Notes under the pieces: generated by a model | Databases searched by the model: none | What the model was told of the DNA's origin: nothing | Seen by the model: only the letters and a program-made list of their open reading frames with translations | In this document: piece after piece, positions 15,250 to 24,418 of the stretch | Numbering within the stretch: position 1 is the stretch's first letter | How the letters are laid out: each line of letters opens with the position of its first letter | Program-made: the position numbers and the translations under genes | Assembly: GCA_017545665.1 (NCBI GenBank) | Contig: JAFWKQ010000042.1 | Location: 1-43,047 of the forward strand | DNA length: 43,047 nt | Origin: Atopobiaceae bacterium | GTDB taxonomy: Bacteria; Actinomycetota; Coriobacteriia; Coriobacteriales; Atopobiaceae | Reading direction: 5' to 3'

Positions 15250-17322
15250 TTACTTCCTGTTTACCACTACGGTACCCACCACAATAAGTGCCAGGGCAAC
15301 CACCAGTGCAGGCAGTTGCGCCATAGGTATTACCTCTCCCAGAACGACAACCGAGAATATCACGCCAAAGATGGGAATGGTGGGACGAAAGACCGCCACG
15401 CGCGACACCGGGTTGTGCTTGAGCAGCATTGACCAAAGCGAAAACGCCACCGCAGAGAGCGCTCCCAAATATGCAAGGACGCCAAAGGCCTGTGGCGACA
15501 CCGCACCAAGGCGACCTCCCAACGCCAAGCCTATGCCCGAAAGCGCCACACCACCTAGCACAAACTGCCATCCCGTAAGCAGGAGGGGATCGCCACCCGC
15601 GCCGTAGCCGCGCATCAGACACGCAGCGCACCCGCCTGCGACCACCGAAGCGAACACCAGGCCCTCCCCCATAAACGACCAAGAGCCCGTGGCGCCGCCG
15701 CCACGCAACGTTACCAATGCCACGCCACAGATGCCCATAAGACATCCCACGAGCTTTCGCGTTGTAAGGCGCTCTTGTCTAAACACAAGGGTGGCCAGCG
15801 CCACCTGCACGAACGCAGAGGTACCCTGCACAAGCGACGCGTTGGTTCCGGAGGCATGCGCAAGCCCAATGTAGAACGGAGCGTACTGCAGCGTGGTTTG
15901 CGACAGGCCCAAAAGTACAATGGGCACAAGATCGGCTTTTGTGGGAAGGGGAATGCTCCTCCGCACAACGGCAGTGCCAAGAAGCACGAAGAGTCCCGCA
16001 AGCGTAAAGCGCATTCCCGCAAAGAGAAGCTGTCCCGCAGGGTTGCTGGACGGAATCTGGAACAGATCGTATCCCGTCTTTACCGCGGCAAAGGCACTCC
16101 CCCACAACGCACAGCTCACCGTAGCAAGAATCACCACCACGATTGGCTTCGAAAGCACCGACGAGTCTCCCTCTTGTTGTCGTGCCATGCACTCACTCTC
16201 CCTCGTTCGTTGGCCGTAGCAGTTTCGTCCCGAGAAGGCAAAGTGAGGCCAAGGCTCAAGCAGCGCATCCGTGGGGCATACTGGGGCGTAGAGCGCATCT
16301 GCCACCACGACCTTGGCACCTCTGAGGGCCGCTTCTACCTCTTCCTCGCCAAATGCCAGCACATCGGAGGGCTGCGTCAGCGCAGGGTCTGCCTCCAGGG
16401 GGCATACGACCCTTGGAGGCAGACCGCTCGCAAGCCCCTCCTCGGCAGCGCGCGACCCCGCGGCAACCGGCTCACCGACTATGCAGCGCGCATTGTTCGG
16501 CGCGGGCGTGCGCACGTCGCGGCATGGCCAGGCACATTCTCCAAGCCTTGCCGAACGACGGAGCGCTTCCGCAAGCTCGCTCGAAAATGCCGTGAGAGTC
16601 ATTCCCGCCGCATGGGGAGTGCCCACCACGTAGGGCGTGCCAAATTGCTCGCGCAGGACCTTTGCCGTGCGTAGCCCCGTAGCGGAGACCACCAGGTTCA
16701 CGCTTGCCCGTGCCGCACACGCGAGCTCATCGAAGCTCGAATCCATGGCCCAGCTTGCCACGACCTCAAACCCCGCTTGCTGGGCAAAGGACCGCAGCTC
16801 ACTCACGGCGCCAGGCTGGTGGAAGTCCAACGGTGTGACGCCAAGGATGTTGAGCGCGGCCTCACGCGGCTGGGCCGCCTCAACAAATCGCCGCGCAAAC
16901 GCCGCGAAGGCGTTGCCTGCGCCCACACTATAGTCATGCATGCCATTGGTTGCCACGTAGAAGCAGGGTATGCCACAACGTCGCTCGATGAGCTTGCAAA
17001 GCGCCGGAAAATCGGTGCCAGTTATGAAGGGAATGGGCGAATTGCAGAGCGCCACAAAACGGGGACGCAGCTCGAGCGCGGCATCCACAACATCATCCAC
17101 GAGCTTGTTGTCGTTACCCAAAATGGCATCGCGCTCCACAAGACCCGTAATAAACACAAGGCTATTGTGGTCGTACCAACGGGTCTCGTCGTGCGTGTTG
17201 TAGGTGGAGTTGCAACCCGAGGGATCGTGTATAACAACCATGCCGCCCAACTCAAAGAGCGCCGATGCCGCGCCCGAGACGTCACCTGCATACACAGGCA
17301 GTATGCGATTGGCTCTATTCAT
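15250..17322 (-). CDS. K2: NifK-like protein fused in frame to an EamA/DMT transporter
   Basis: One uninterrupted frame of about 690 aa. Residues 1-375 form a nitrogenase component 1-like domain, clearly paralogous to K1: shared ELGGMVV, DPSGC (Cys37), DETRW, DAILGNDNKLV and TGTDF blocks. Residues 390-690 form a ten-helix EamA/DMT transporter with the expected paired halves. No stop separates them. An internal ATG at 16188, with GAGGGAGAG 7 nt upstream, would by itself give a normal 312-aa transporter, so read-through fusion and internal initiation are both possible. ATG 17322 (GGAGG upstream) is preferred over ATG 17361, which overlaps D2. Cys93 and Cys109 may be cluster ligands. It presumably pairs with D2. 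The transported substrate is unknown. Confidence 0.8.
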   Translation of the reverse strand: MNRANRILPVYAGDVSGAASALFELGGMVVIHDPSGCNSTYNTHDETRWYDHNSLVFITGLVERDAILGNDNKLVDDVVDAALELRPRFVALCNSPIPFITGTDFPALCKLIERRCGIPCFYVATNGMHDYSVGAGNAFAAFARRFVEAAQPREAALNILGVTPLDFHQPGAVSELRSFAQQAGFEVVASWAMDSSFDELACAARASVNLVVSATGLRTAKVLREQFGTPYVVGTPHAAGMTLTAFSSELAEALRRSARLGECAWPCRDVRTPAPNNARCIVGEPVAAGSRAAEEGLASGLPPRVVCPLEADPALTQPSDVLAFGEEEVEAALRGAKVVVADALYAPVCPTDALLEPWPHFAFSGRNCYGQRTRESECMARQQEGDSSVLSKPIVVVILATVSCALWGSAFAAVKTGYDLFQIPSSNPAGQLLFAGMRFTLAGLFVLLGTAVVRRSIPLPTKADLVPIVLLGLSQTTLQYAPFYIGLAHASGTNASLVQGTSAFVQVALATLVFRQERLTTRKLVGCLMGICGVALVTLRGGGATGSWSFMGEGLVFASVVAGGCAACLMRGYGAGGDPLLLTGWQFVLGGVALSGIGLALGGRLGAVSPQAFGVLAYLGALSAVAFSLWSMLLKHNPVSRVAVFRPTIPIFGVIFSVVVLGEVIPMAQLPALVVALALIVVGTVVVNRK

Positions 17323-17342
17323 GTAAGGCAACCTCCAGCGCT

Positions 17343-18659
17343 CTAAAAGCAACTCTCGCATCCAAGGCCTTTGCGGGGAATGAGGTCATGGGCATCCTTC
17401 TTATGCGACCATGCCTCCTCCATAAGCGACGCTATGCCACGAATCCCGGCAAAGCCCCAGAGCCCTCCCCCTTCCACGAGGTTCACGAAACGAGAGGTAC
17501 CCGTAAACCATGCCGCCTTTTGGCCAACGGCAAGCACCTCCTCGTCTCGCTCCCTCGACGCCACGCGCATTTGGGGAAGAACGATGGAGCACAGCTCCAC
17601 GTTTGCCGCGTGCTTGCCGAGCCATGCCAGCTCGCACTCTTCCTCTGGATTGGCCGCATCCAGATATACCTCGGTTACCCGCAGCCCATGCTCCAAAAGC
17701 AGACGCGCGAGGCCGAGCGGCCTTGGATGCGCAGCGGAATCGATGGCAATGGGCGCGTCCTGCAGCCTCGCGCGCAAGGACTCAAGCGCCCCTTCGCATC
17801 GTGCAATCTCGCTCTTGAAGTCAGGCATCGGCGTGCCCAGGACTTCATGAAGCCGAAGATATTGTCCCCGAATCTCGTCATATGAGAACGTCGACGGCAC
17901 ATACATGTGCCTGCGACCCAAGCGGCTTGCGAGTTTGTCGATTCCGTAACGCGCGTTGGGATAGGTAGAGATAAACGCTGCGGCATGTGCCAGCTGCTTG
18001 TACTCCTCGTAGGTAGCGCATTGCTGAATTTCCGCCATCCCGTAGTTGGCCGCAGACAAAACATCGCGCAGCTCGCAGTCCGCATCCAGCGCAAAGTCGC
18101 TGCCCAGGCAGGCCACGACGTCCTCGCTCGCATCGACCTTAGGCAGCGGGTCAAACATGACCTTGCGCAACCACATATCCGGACTGCGACGGCGCTTCAT
18201 GATGGGATCCATGAAGGCCCGCACGAAATCCACCGTTGGGAACTGACGCTCGAGCTCATCGTAGACCCGCGACATGTTTACACCCAAAAAGTGATGCGTA
18301 CACACAGGAAACACCATTACGCAGGGAGGCAGACCGCCATGCGCCTCAAGCTTGCGAAGCACGTCGACGATGCCCGTAAGCGTTACCTCCTCCACCGTCC
18401 CACGAATGATGTCCTCCTCTTTGAGAACCACGCACGAAAAGCGCTCTGACAAGCCCATCTCGGCTGCCGTGAGCACCACGCCGCGCATGCAGTTAATGGC
18501 GCACACATAGATCTGATGCGCCTCTGGCACGAGCATGCCCACGTGCACGATGTTCCATACGCCGTGCGCGGGAGGATTGAACTCGAGTTTGAACGGAAAG
18601 AGAGCTCCAGACTGCGCATCGCCCGCCCGCACCGTGCACAGCCCCAATCGTCTGAGCAT
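17343..18659 (-). CDS. D2: NifD-like nitrogenase component 1 protein
   Basis: 438-aa member of the nitrogenase component 1 oxidoreductase superfamily. Candidate metal-cluster cysteines are Cys53 and Cys57 (YVCAINCMRG) and Cys113/Cys120 (PPCVMVFPVCTHH). The middle part is paralogous to D1: a conserved R-R-P run before the long helix, and YDEIRGQYLRLHEVLG matching D1 IDRVRRQYQALGQVLG. With K2 it forms a second D/K pair downstream of hypE, recalling the NifE/NifN scaffold next to NifD/NifK. ATG 18659 has GGGGAGG upstream and is preferred to 18689. No FeMo-cofactor ligand set can be assigned by eye. Function unknown; a role in cofactor assembly or catalysis is inferred. Confidence 0.8.
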   Translation of the reverse strand: MLRRLGLCTVRAGDAQSGALFPFKLEFNPPAHGVWNIVHVGMLVPEAHQIYVCAINCMRGVVLTAAEMGLSERFSCVVLKEEDIIRGTVEEVTLTGIVDVLRKLEAHGGLPPCVMVFPVCTHHFLGVNMSRVYDELERQFPTVDFVRAFMDPIMKRRRSPDMWLRKVMFDPLPKVDASEDVVACLGSDFALDADCELRDVLSAANYGMAEIQQCATYEEYKQLAHAAAFISTYPNARYGIDKLASRLGRRHMYVPSTFSYDEIRGQYLRLHEVLGTPMPDFKSEIARCEGALESLRARLQDAPIAIDSAAHPRPLGLARLLLEHGLRVTEVYLDAANPEEECELAWLGKHAANVELCSIVLPQMRVASRERDEEVLAVGQKAAWFTGTSRFVNLVEGGGLWGFAGIRGIASLMEEAWSHKKDAHDLIPRKGLGCESCF

Positions 18660-18693
18660 GTGTCCTCCCCTTCTCATCGACGACGTCAACCCA

Positions 18694-18786
18694 TGCCCCG
18701 GTGGGGCGATCCGATTCGTTTCGTGGCTTCAAACAGCTGCTTCGCAGAACTCGCACGAAGCCGAATCGGACCGTCCCACCGGGGCA
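18694..18786. terminator. 25-bp hairpin between hypE and D2
   Basis: Arms 18694-18718 and 18762-18786 pair over 25 positions with two imperfect pairs (TGCCCCGGTGGG core). It starts just after the hypE stop codon on the minus strand. No U-tract. It may attenuate or process the transcript between the NflH-D1-K1-hypFCDE block and the D2-K2 block. Confidence 0.65.
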
Positions 18787-18797
18787 CCACGTTGTTT

Positions 18798-19802
18798 CTA
18801 ACAAATGCGCGGCAACAGCTCGCCACCCGGTTGCGGCAGCAGCGTTTGCGTGCCCACCTCGGTGTTCATGACCACCCAACCGGGACGCTCGTCGGTAACC
18901 TCGCCTATGATGGCCGCACCTTTGGAATGCGGCGCCGAACGCAACGCCTCCACCAACGCAGGCGCCTCGTCCTTGGGCGCGATTACCACCAGGCGCCCTT
19001 CGCAGGCGAGGTACAGCGGCTCGAGCCCCAGCATCCTGCACACGCCGCCCACGGCAGGGTCCACCGGCACCACAGCGGCATCCAGCGCAATGCCCACGCC
19101 GCTTTGGGAGGCAATCTCGTATAGCACCGTACCAACGCCGCCTCGCGTGGCATCGCGAATGACGTGGATGTTCTTACTCGCGTCCAGCATGGCCTCTACG
19201 CTCGACCAGAGTGGCGCGCAGTCGGAGGTCACGTTGGCCTCAATGCCAAAGTCATCGCGCGCAAGCAAAATGGTGCAGCCGTGACGACCCACGTCGCCGG
19301 TTACGATGATCGCGTCGCCAGGGCGAGCATTCGCCCCGGCAGGGGTTGCGCCCTCCACGATCTCGCCCACGCCGGTGGTGGTAATAAACACACCGTCTAC
19401 CTGGCCCTTGCCGGCAACCTTGGTATCGCCGGCAACCAACGTCACGCCCGCCTCGGCGGCCGTTGCCGCCATGGCGTCCGCGATCTGCTCGAGCTTGTCT
19501 AGTTCAAAGCCCTCTTCGATAACGAACGCACAGGTAAGGTAGAGCGGTTTTGCGCCCATGCACGCAAGGTCGTTCACCGTGCCGCAAACGCTCAGCTTGC
19601 CGATGTTGCCTCCGGGAAAGAAGGATGGCGACACGATGAAGCCATCCGTAGACATGGCAATACGTCCGGCAGGCCTCTGAAGCACGGCTGCGTCATCAGC
19701 CGTGAGGAGCGGACTCTCGAACCTCTTTGCAAAGACCGTATCGATGAGCTCTGCGGTCTGCTTTCCGCCAGCTCCCATTGCCAGCGTTACCTGCTTGCTC
19801 AC
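18798..19802 (-). CDS. hypE: Hydrogenase maturation protein HypE
   Basis: Dehydrates the carbamoyl group that HypF places on its C-terminal cysteine, giving the thiocyanate that donates CN to iron. 334 aa, with an ATP-binding AIRS/PurM-like fold (MSTDGFIVSP, GTVNDLACMGAKP, VAGDTKVAGKG). The essential C-terminal PRIC motif is intact, so the protein should be functional. The start overlaps hypD by 4 bp. In [NiFe]-hydrogenase systems HypE works with HypF, HypC and HypD; here all four are together but the surrounding genes are nitrogenase-like. Confidence 0.96.
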   Translation of the reverse strand: MSKQVTLAMGAGGKQTAELIDTVFAKRFESPLLTADDAAVLQRPAGRIAMSTDGFIVSPSFFPGGNIGKLSVCGTVNDLACMGAKPLYLTCAFVIEEGFELDKLEQIADAMAATAAEAGVTLVAGDTKVAGKGQVDGVFITTTGVGEIVEGATPAGANARPGDAIIVTGDVGRHGCTILLARDDFGIEANVTSDCAPLWSSVEAMLDASKNIHVIRDATRGGVGTVLYEIASQSGVGIALDAAVVPVDPAVGGVCRMLGLEPLYLACEGRLVVIAPKDEAPALVEALRSAPHSKGAAIIGEVTDERPGWVVMNTEVGTQTLLPQPGGELLPRIC

Positions 19803-20851
19803 AGCTGACCTCCTCCATATTGGAAATACGCCGAACAGGCGCCCTCACCCGAAACCATGCATGCACCCACGGGATGCTGAGGGGTGCACACCTTGCCAAA
19901 CAGCGGACAATCGCTCGGCTTGCAATGGCCCTGGAGCACTTCTCCGCACCTACAAGCCGGGTTGGGCCTCCCCTCAATGTGGGGCATCTCGAACTTCTTG
20001 CGTGCATCGATTGAGGAATACGCATCGCGGAGCTGCAGTCCCGACCCAGGAATGACGCCCAGTCCACGCCACTCGGCATCCACGGGCTCCATCACCTTGT
20101 CCATAAGTGCAACGGCAGCCGGCGTGCCCTCGGGCCTTACCACACGCGGATATGCGTTCACAAAGAAGGGCTTGTCCTCCTGCGCCTTCCTAACCGCCAC
20201 GGCAAGTGCCGTTACCAACTCCTTTGCCGTAAAGCCGGCAAGCACGCCACTCACACCCTGCTTTGCCAGATCCTCGCACAGCGCCGTTCCCGTTATGGCG
20301 TGAACATGTCCGGGATACAAAAACACGTCCGCGCTGTTTCGCAAGGCGGCATAGGCGTTTGGCATCGTCTTGTTTGCCGTGAGGAGGCTGAAGTTCTCCA
20401 CGCCCTCACTGAGCGCCTGATCTGCCACCAAGCATGCCGCGGGCACGGTGGTCTCGAATCCCACCGAGAGAAACGTTACTTGCTCGTCCCCATGTTCCTT
20501 GGCGTAGGAAAGGGCGTCAAGCGGCGAATATACCACCTGCACCCGCGCACCGGCGGCACGGGCATCGGCCAGGCTCCTTTCCGTACCCGGCACACGCACC
20601 AAATCGCCAAACGTGGCAATGGTTACGCCGTGCTCCGCCAGCCAAAGAGCCTCGTCAATAAACCCAACCGGCGTTACGCACACCGGACACCCCGGCCCGG
20701 AGATAAGATCCACCTGCGGCGGCAAGAGGCTGCGGATTCCCAACCTAAAGATCTCGTGCGTATGGGTACCGCACACCTCCATAATGCGCAGCGGCGCCCC
20801 GTCGTAGGACTGCACGATCTGCGCGGCCGTCTGCCTCATGTTCTCGCTCAT
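19799..20851 (-). CDS. hypD: Hydrogenase maturation protein HypD
   Basis: Iron-sulfur scaffold that, with HypC, holds the iron while CN and CO ligands are added. 350 aa. The conserved motifs are present: EVCGTHTHEIFR, GPGCPVCVTP, and GFETTVPA in the second domain. The C-terminal cysteine-rich region that binds a [4Fe-4S] cluster is also present (CRCGEVLQGHC, CPLFGKVC, GACMVSGEG). The start overlaps hypC by 4 bp and the end overlaps hypE, indicating tight coupling. Confidence 0.96.
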   Translation of the reverse strand: MSENMRQTAAQIVQSYDGAPLRIMEVCGTHTHEIFRLGIRSLLPPQVDLISGPGCPVCVTPVGFIDEALWLAEHGVTIATFGDLVRVPGTERSLADARAAGARVQVVYSPLDALSYAKEHGDEQVTFLSVGFETTVPAACLVADQALSEGVENFSLLTANKTMPNAYAALRNSADVFLYPGHVHAITGTALCEDLAKQGVSGVLAGFTAKELVTALAVAVRKAQEDKPFFVNAYPRVVRPEGTPAAVALMDKVMEPVDAEWRGLGVIPGSGLQLRDAYSSIDARKKFEMPHIEGRPNPACRCGEVLQGHCKPSDCPLFGKVCTPQHPVGACMVSGEGACSAYFQYGGGQL

Positions 20852-21060
20852 GCCAGCAATGCCTCCAAAACCTCATCGGTCTCGTGCTCGTCCTCATCGG
20901 TAATCTTTGCGATGGCAATACCTGCATGCACCATAACGTAATCGCCAGGCTCAACATCGTCCATAAGCTGTACCGACACCTCTCGCCTTGCGCCGGACGC
21001 ATCCACCATGGCCATGCCGTCCTGAATCCTCACAACCTTTGCCGAAAGACCTACGCACAT
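20848..21060 (-). CDS. hypC: Hydrogenase assembly chaperone HypC
   Basis: 70-aa chaperone of the HypC/HupF family that carries the Fe(CN)2CO unit between HypD and the target enzyme. The essential Cys2 is present (MCVGLSAKVV), and VEPGDYVMVHAGIAIAKI is the usual C-terminal beta-barrel signature. It sits 2 nt after hypF and overlaps hypD. Because HypC paralogues show target specificity, this one could be tuned to an enzyme other than a hydrogenase; that is inference. Confidence 0.95.
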   Translation of the reverse strand: MCVGLSAKVVRIQDGMAMVDASGARREVSVQLMDDVEPGDYVMVHAGIAIAKITDEDEHETDEVLEALLA

Positions 21061-21062
21061 GT

Positions 21063-23381
21063 TTAGCTCCTCTCTTTATTACTCGCGAGGGCATCGCCCT
21101 GCGATTGAGTTTTCCTATAGCGCGCTGCCGCAACCACGGCTTGCCCAAGCGCGATGCCACCATCGTTTGGCGGTACCAGGCTGTGCGTGAGCACGCAAAA
21201 GCCCTTCTTGCGCAGACGACTAACCGTAAGCTCCAGCAACAGAAGGTTTTGATAGCAGCCGCCCGTAAGCGCAACCACCTTAAGACTCGTTTTCTCGCGA
21301 GCGGCAGCACACACATCCTCGACGATCTGCGAAAGACCCACGTGGAAGGCATAGGCCAGCCAATCAGCTGGATCCTGCGCAAGGCATCGCTCCACAATCC
21401 ACGCAAACAGCTCGTCCGTCTGCGAGAAGTGCGGGATCTTGGGCAGCACGCCGCCAAGCTCACGTCCCCGCTCGGCAGCAAACTGCAGCTGCGTGGCTGC
21501 CTCGCCCTCAAACGTCGAGGCACGGCGTATGCCCAAAACGGCGCTCACGGCATCAAACAGGCGTCCCGCACTCGTAGACAAAACCGCATTCATGCGCCTC
21601 TTTACCATGGCCTGAACGATACGCGCCTCCGCCTTTGTGGCGAGCCCCAGCCGCTCCGCCACATCGAGCGCGTCGTCGCCTTCGCCCAGCATGGCAACGG
21701 CCACGCGCCAGCCCTCCTTGGCGGCAAGGTCGCCTCCCGCCTGCACGAACGGCGCGATATGCCAAGCGCGCTCGTATCCCTCGTAGTCGCAAATCAGGAC
21801 CTCGCCACCCCAAACCGTGCCGTCTTCGCCGTAGCCCGTGCCGTCAAACGACACGCCTATGACCTTGGCGCCAGCAGCCACATCGTTTTCGGCCATGCAT
21901 GCGGCCACGTGCGCATAATGGTGCTGCACTTCCACAAGCGGCAGGCCCTCGCGTTGTGAGAACTCGTGTGCCACGAGCGTGGCGTTGTATTTGGGGTGCA
22001 GATCGCATGCCACCATCTCGGGCTCGAACTCAAGAAGCGTCTGAAAGCGCACGATGGTATCCTGCAATGCGTGGACCGTACGCACGTCCTCCAAGTCGCC
22101 CACATAGGGAGACGGGTAGAACATGTCATGCGAGCCCAAACAGAACGTGTTCTTGAGTTCCCCGCCCGTCGCAAGCACGTGCGCGCCAAAATCCTCGCTC
22201 AGCAAAAACGGCAGCGGTGCCCAGCCACGGGAACGGCGGATCATATAGGGCTTGTCCTCAAACAAGTCCATTACCGTGTCGTCGGCACGCACGCGAATCT
22301 TGCGCTCGTGCGAAAGAATCGCATCGCAGAGTTTGCCAAGCTCGCGACGCGCGTCCTCGTCATCGCGGCAGATTGGCGCACCCGACTCGTTCGCACTGGT
22401 CATAACCAGCACGTCGGGCATGGTCAGCCCATCGTCGTACTCAAAGAGCAACAGCTGGAGCGGAGCGTAGGGCAACATAATGCCCAGCTTGGGATTGTGA
22501 GGCGCGCACGCCTCGCATGCCTGGCCGTCCGAGCGCCTAGGAAGCAGCAGAATCGGCTTTTGGTGCCCGGTTAGAATCTCCTGAGCCACGGGCGAGACCA
22601 CACACTCGCGACGCGCTACTGCCAGATCGCGCGCCATCACGGCAAACGGCTTTGCAGAACGGCGCTTGCGCTCGCGAAGGAGTCCTACGGCATCGGGATT
22701 CGTCGCGTCACAGCACAGATGGAAGCCACCGATTCCCTTTACGGCAACCACACCGCCATCTGCAATGATGCGCCGCGCCTCGGTAATGGCAGCACGTCCG
22801 CGCTCGGGTCCGTCAACCAAATACGCCTGTGGCCCACAGTCGTTGCAACACACCGGTTGCGCGTCATAGCGCCTGCTCGCAGGATCGTGGTACTCGTTTG
22901 CGCATGCCTCGCACATGGGAAACTCGCGCATGCTCGTGCGCTCGCGATCGTAGGGCAGCGCCTCAAGGATGGTGAGGCGCGGACCGCAGCACGTGCAGTT
23001 TATAAAGGGATGCAGGTAGCGACGGTTGCCCTTGTCGAAGAGCTCACGTTTGCAATCCTCGCAGATCGCGATGTCGGGCGAGACGAATATTTGACCTTCG
23101 GTCTTCTCGCTCGAAACGATGCTAAACGAATCGTAGTGCTTGGCGTCGCGCACGGGCTTTACGTCCAGCTTAAGAACAACCGCGCGTCGGGGAGGCTCGC
23201 TGCGCAGCAACTCGATGAAGCGCGCAACCCGCCCTTCGCTCCCTTGGGCATATATCTCCACGTAGGGACCTTTGTTGCAAACGGTGCCGGCGATTCCTGC
23301 CGAGGTTGCGTGACGATCCACCGTGGGTCTAAAGCCCACACCCTGCACAATGCCGTATGCGCGAATGCGTCGCGTAATCAT
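21063..23381 (-). CDS. hypF: Carbamoyltransferase HypF
   Basis: Uses carbamoyl phosphate and ATP to carbamoylate HypE, the first step of cyanide ligand synthesis. About 772 aa, full length. Domains in order: acylphosphatase (about 5-90, GIVQGVGFRPTVDRHA), two Cys4 zinc-finger motifs (CEDCKRELFD...CTCCGPR and CEACANEYHD...CCNDCGPQ), a YrdC-like domain (about 200-380), and a Kae1-like domain with HHYAHVAA and ALTGGCYQN. The ATG at 23381 overlaps the K1 stop (ATGA), so hypF is translationally coupled to a nitrogenase-like gene. A GTG three codons upstream is an alternative. Confidence 0.95.
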   Translation of the reverse strand: MITRRIRAYGIVQGVGFRPTVDRHATSAGIAGTVCNKGPYVEIYAQGSEGRVARFIELLRSEPPRRAVVLKLDVKPVRDAKHYDSFSIVSSEKTEGQIFVSPDIAICEDCKRELFDKGNRRYLHPFINCTCCGPRLTILEALPYDRERTSMREFPMCEACANEYHDPASRRYDAQPVCCNDCGPQAYLVDGPERGRAAITEARRIIADGGVVAVKGIGGFHLCCDATNPDAVGLLRERKRRSAKPFAVMARDLAVARRECVVSPVAQEILTGHQKPILLLPRRSDGQACEACAPHNPKLGIMLPYAPLQLLLFEYDDGLTMPDVLVMTSANESGAPICRDDEDARRELGKLCDAILSHERKIRVRADDTVMDLFEDKPYMIRRSRGWAPLPFLLSEDFGAHVLATGGELKNTFCLGSHDMFYPSPYVGDLEDVRTVHALQDTIVRFQTLLEFEPEMVACDLHPKYNATLVAHEFSQREGLPLVEVQHHYAHVAACMAENDVAAGAKVIGVSFDGTGYGEDGTVWGGEVLICDYEGYERAWHIAPFVQAGGDLAAKEGWRVAVAMLGEGDDALDVAERLGLATKAEARIVQAMVKRRMNAVLSTSAGRLFDAVSAVLGIRRASTFEGEAATQLQFAAERGRELGGVLPKIPHFSQTDELFAWIVERCLAQDPADWLAYAFHVGLSQIVEDVCAAAREKTSLKVVALTGGCYQNLLLLELTVSRLRKKGFCVLTHSLVPPNDGGIALGQAVVAAARYRKTQSQGDALASNKERS

Positions 23382-24418
23382 GGGCGGCACCCTTCGGTTG
23401 CGGCCTCCATCCCAGCCTCGGCTGCGACCAGCTTTCCCGACACGGGGAACTGCGGCACGTCGACGGTGATCCCCGCAAACCTACTGACGATGCGCCAGAG
23501 TGTGGGGTCGCCCACCAAGACGTCGAATTCACCGCCGTAGACGAGCTCCTCGAAGTCATCCTCCTCGCGCAGGCGCGCATCTCCCTCCTGCGTAAGCTCG
23601 TCCACCTGCATAAACCACGTGGCGCATACAATCTGCGACGCTCCGCGCGCAAGCAGCTCTTCTCGCAGGACGGCTGCGGCAACTTGCTGGTCCACCACCA
23701 GGACGCGCTTGTTCTCCACGGAAGGCAACGCTTTGAGCATTGGGCCCATCCGCAAGTCGCAAGGCGTGGCAAAGGCGTACGGAATACCAAAGCGCCGCTG
23801 CAACAGCTTAGCCGCAGACAAGCCCGAGGGAGCCATAACCACGGTTCTCTCCGCCGCAGATGCGCCAACGATGTTGTCAAACGACAGCGAGACCTCTGGT
23901 GATGGGATTCGACTGAGGTCTAAGGGGTTGGCGCCAAGGTGCAGCACGCACCCTCGCTCCTTGGGATGGGTCTCGGTAGCAAAGCGATCGAAGAGCTCCA
24001 CGTAAGCTTTGGAAGCCCCCACGTCATAGAGTTCCATGCCCGTGGTGTCCACCGTTATTATCGGCAGTTCGCACACTCGCTCGGCCATACGGCGAAGCGC
24101 ACGATAGTCGGTGCCAATGACTGAGGGCACCGGCGTTCCCACCACCGCCGCAAAGTTGGCGTCTATCTTATGCGCGGCGTCGGCGAGCTCTGCCACGAGC
24201 TTGTCGTCGCGTCCAAGGATGGCGTCCATGTCGCGCAGGCCCGCGCTGAACACGGCACTGCGCGTGGTATGCCAACGAGGCTCGTCAAAGCCGCAGATGT
24301 TGCCCGTGCAACCGCCCGCATCGCATACCACCACGATGCCGCCAAGCTCGTAGAGCACCGAGACGGCACCGGACTGGTCGGGCGCAAAGGGAGTCAGATA
24401 CTTTCTGAGGCCCCTCAT
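23378..24418 (-). CDS. K1: NifK-like nitrogenase component 1 protein
   Basis: 346-aa protein of the nitrogenase component 1 superfamily, much shorter than NifK (about 510-520). The N-terminal block LYELGGIVVVCDAGGCTGNICGF carries Cys32, Cys37 and Cys42. Cys37 matches Cys37 of K2 and the central P-cluster-type cysteine region of NifK. The later position where NifK has a cysteine before the IGDD-like motif reads GTPVPSVIGTD, so that ligand is absent. It overlaps D1 by 4 bp and hypF by 4 bp. It presumably forms a heteromer with D1 and receives electrons from NflH. Substrate unknown. Confidence 0.8.
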   Translation of the reverse strand: MRGLRKYLTPFAPDQSGAVSVLYELGGIVVVCDAGGCTGNICGFDEPRWHTTRSAVFSAGLRDMDAILGRDDKLVAELADAAHKIDANFAAVVGTPVPSVIGTDYRALRRMAERVCELPIITVDTTGMELYDVGASKAYVELFDRFATETHPKERGCVLHLGANPLDLSRIPSPEVSLSFDNIVGASAAERTVVMAPSGLSAAKLLQRRFGIPYAFATPCDLRMGPMLKALPSVENKRVLVVDQQVAAAVLREELLARGASQIVCATWFMQVDELTQEGDARLREEDDFEELVYGGEFDVLVGDPTLWRIVSRFAGITVDVPQFPVSGKLVAAEAGMEAATEGCRP

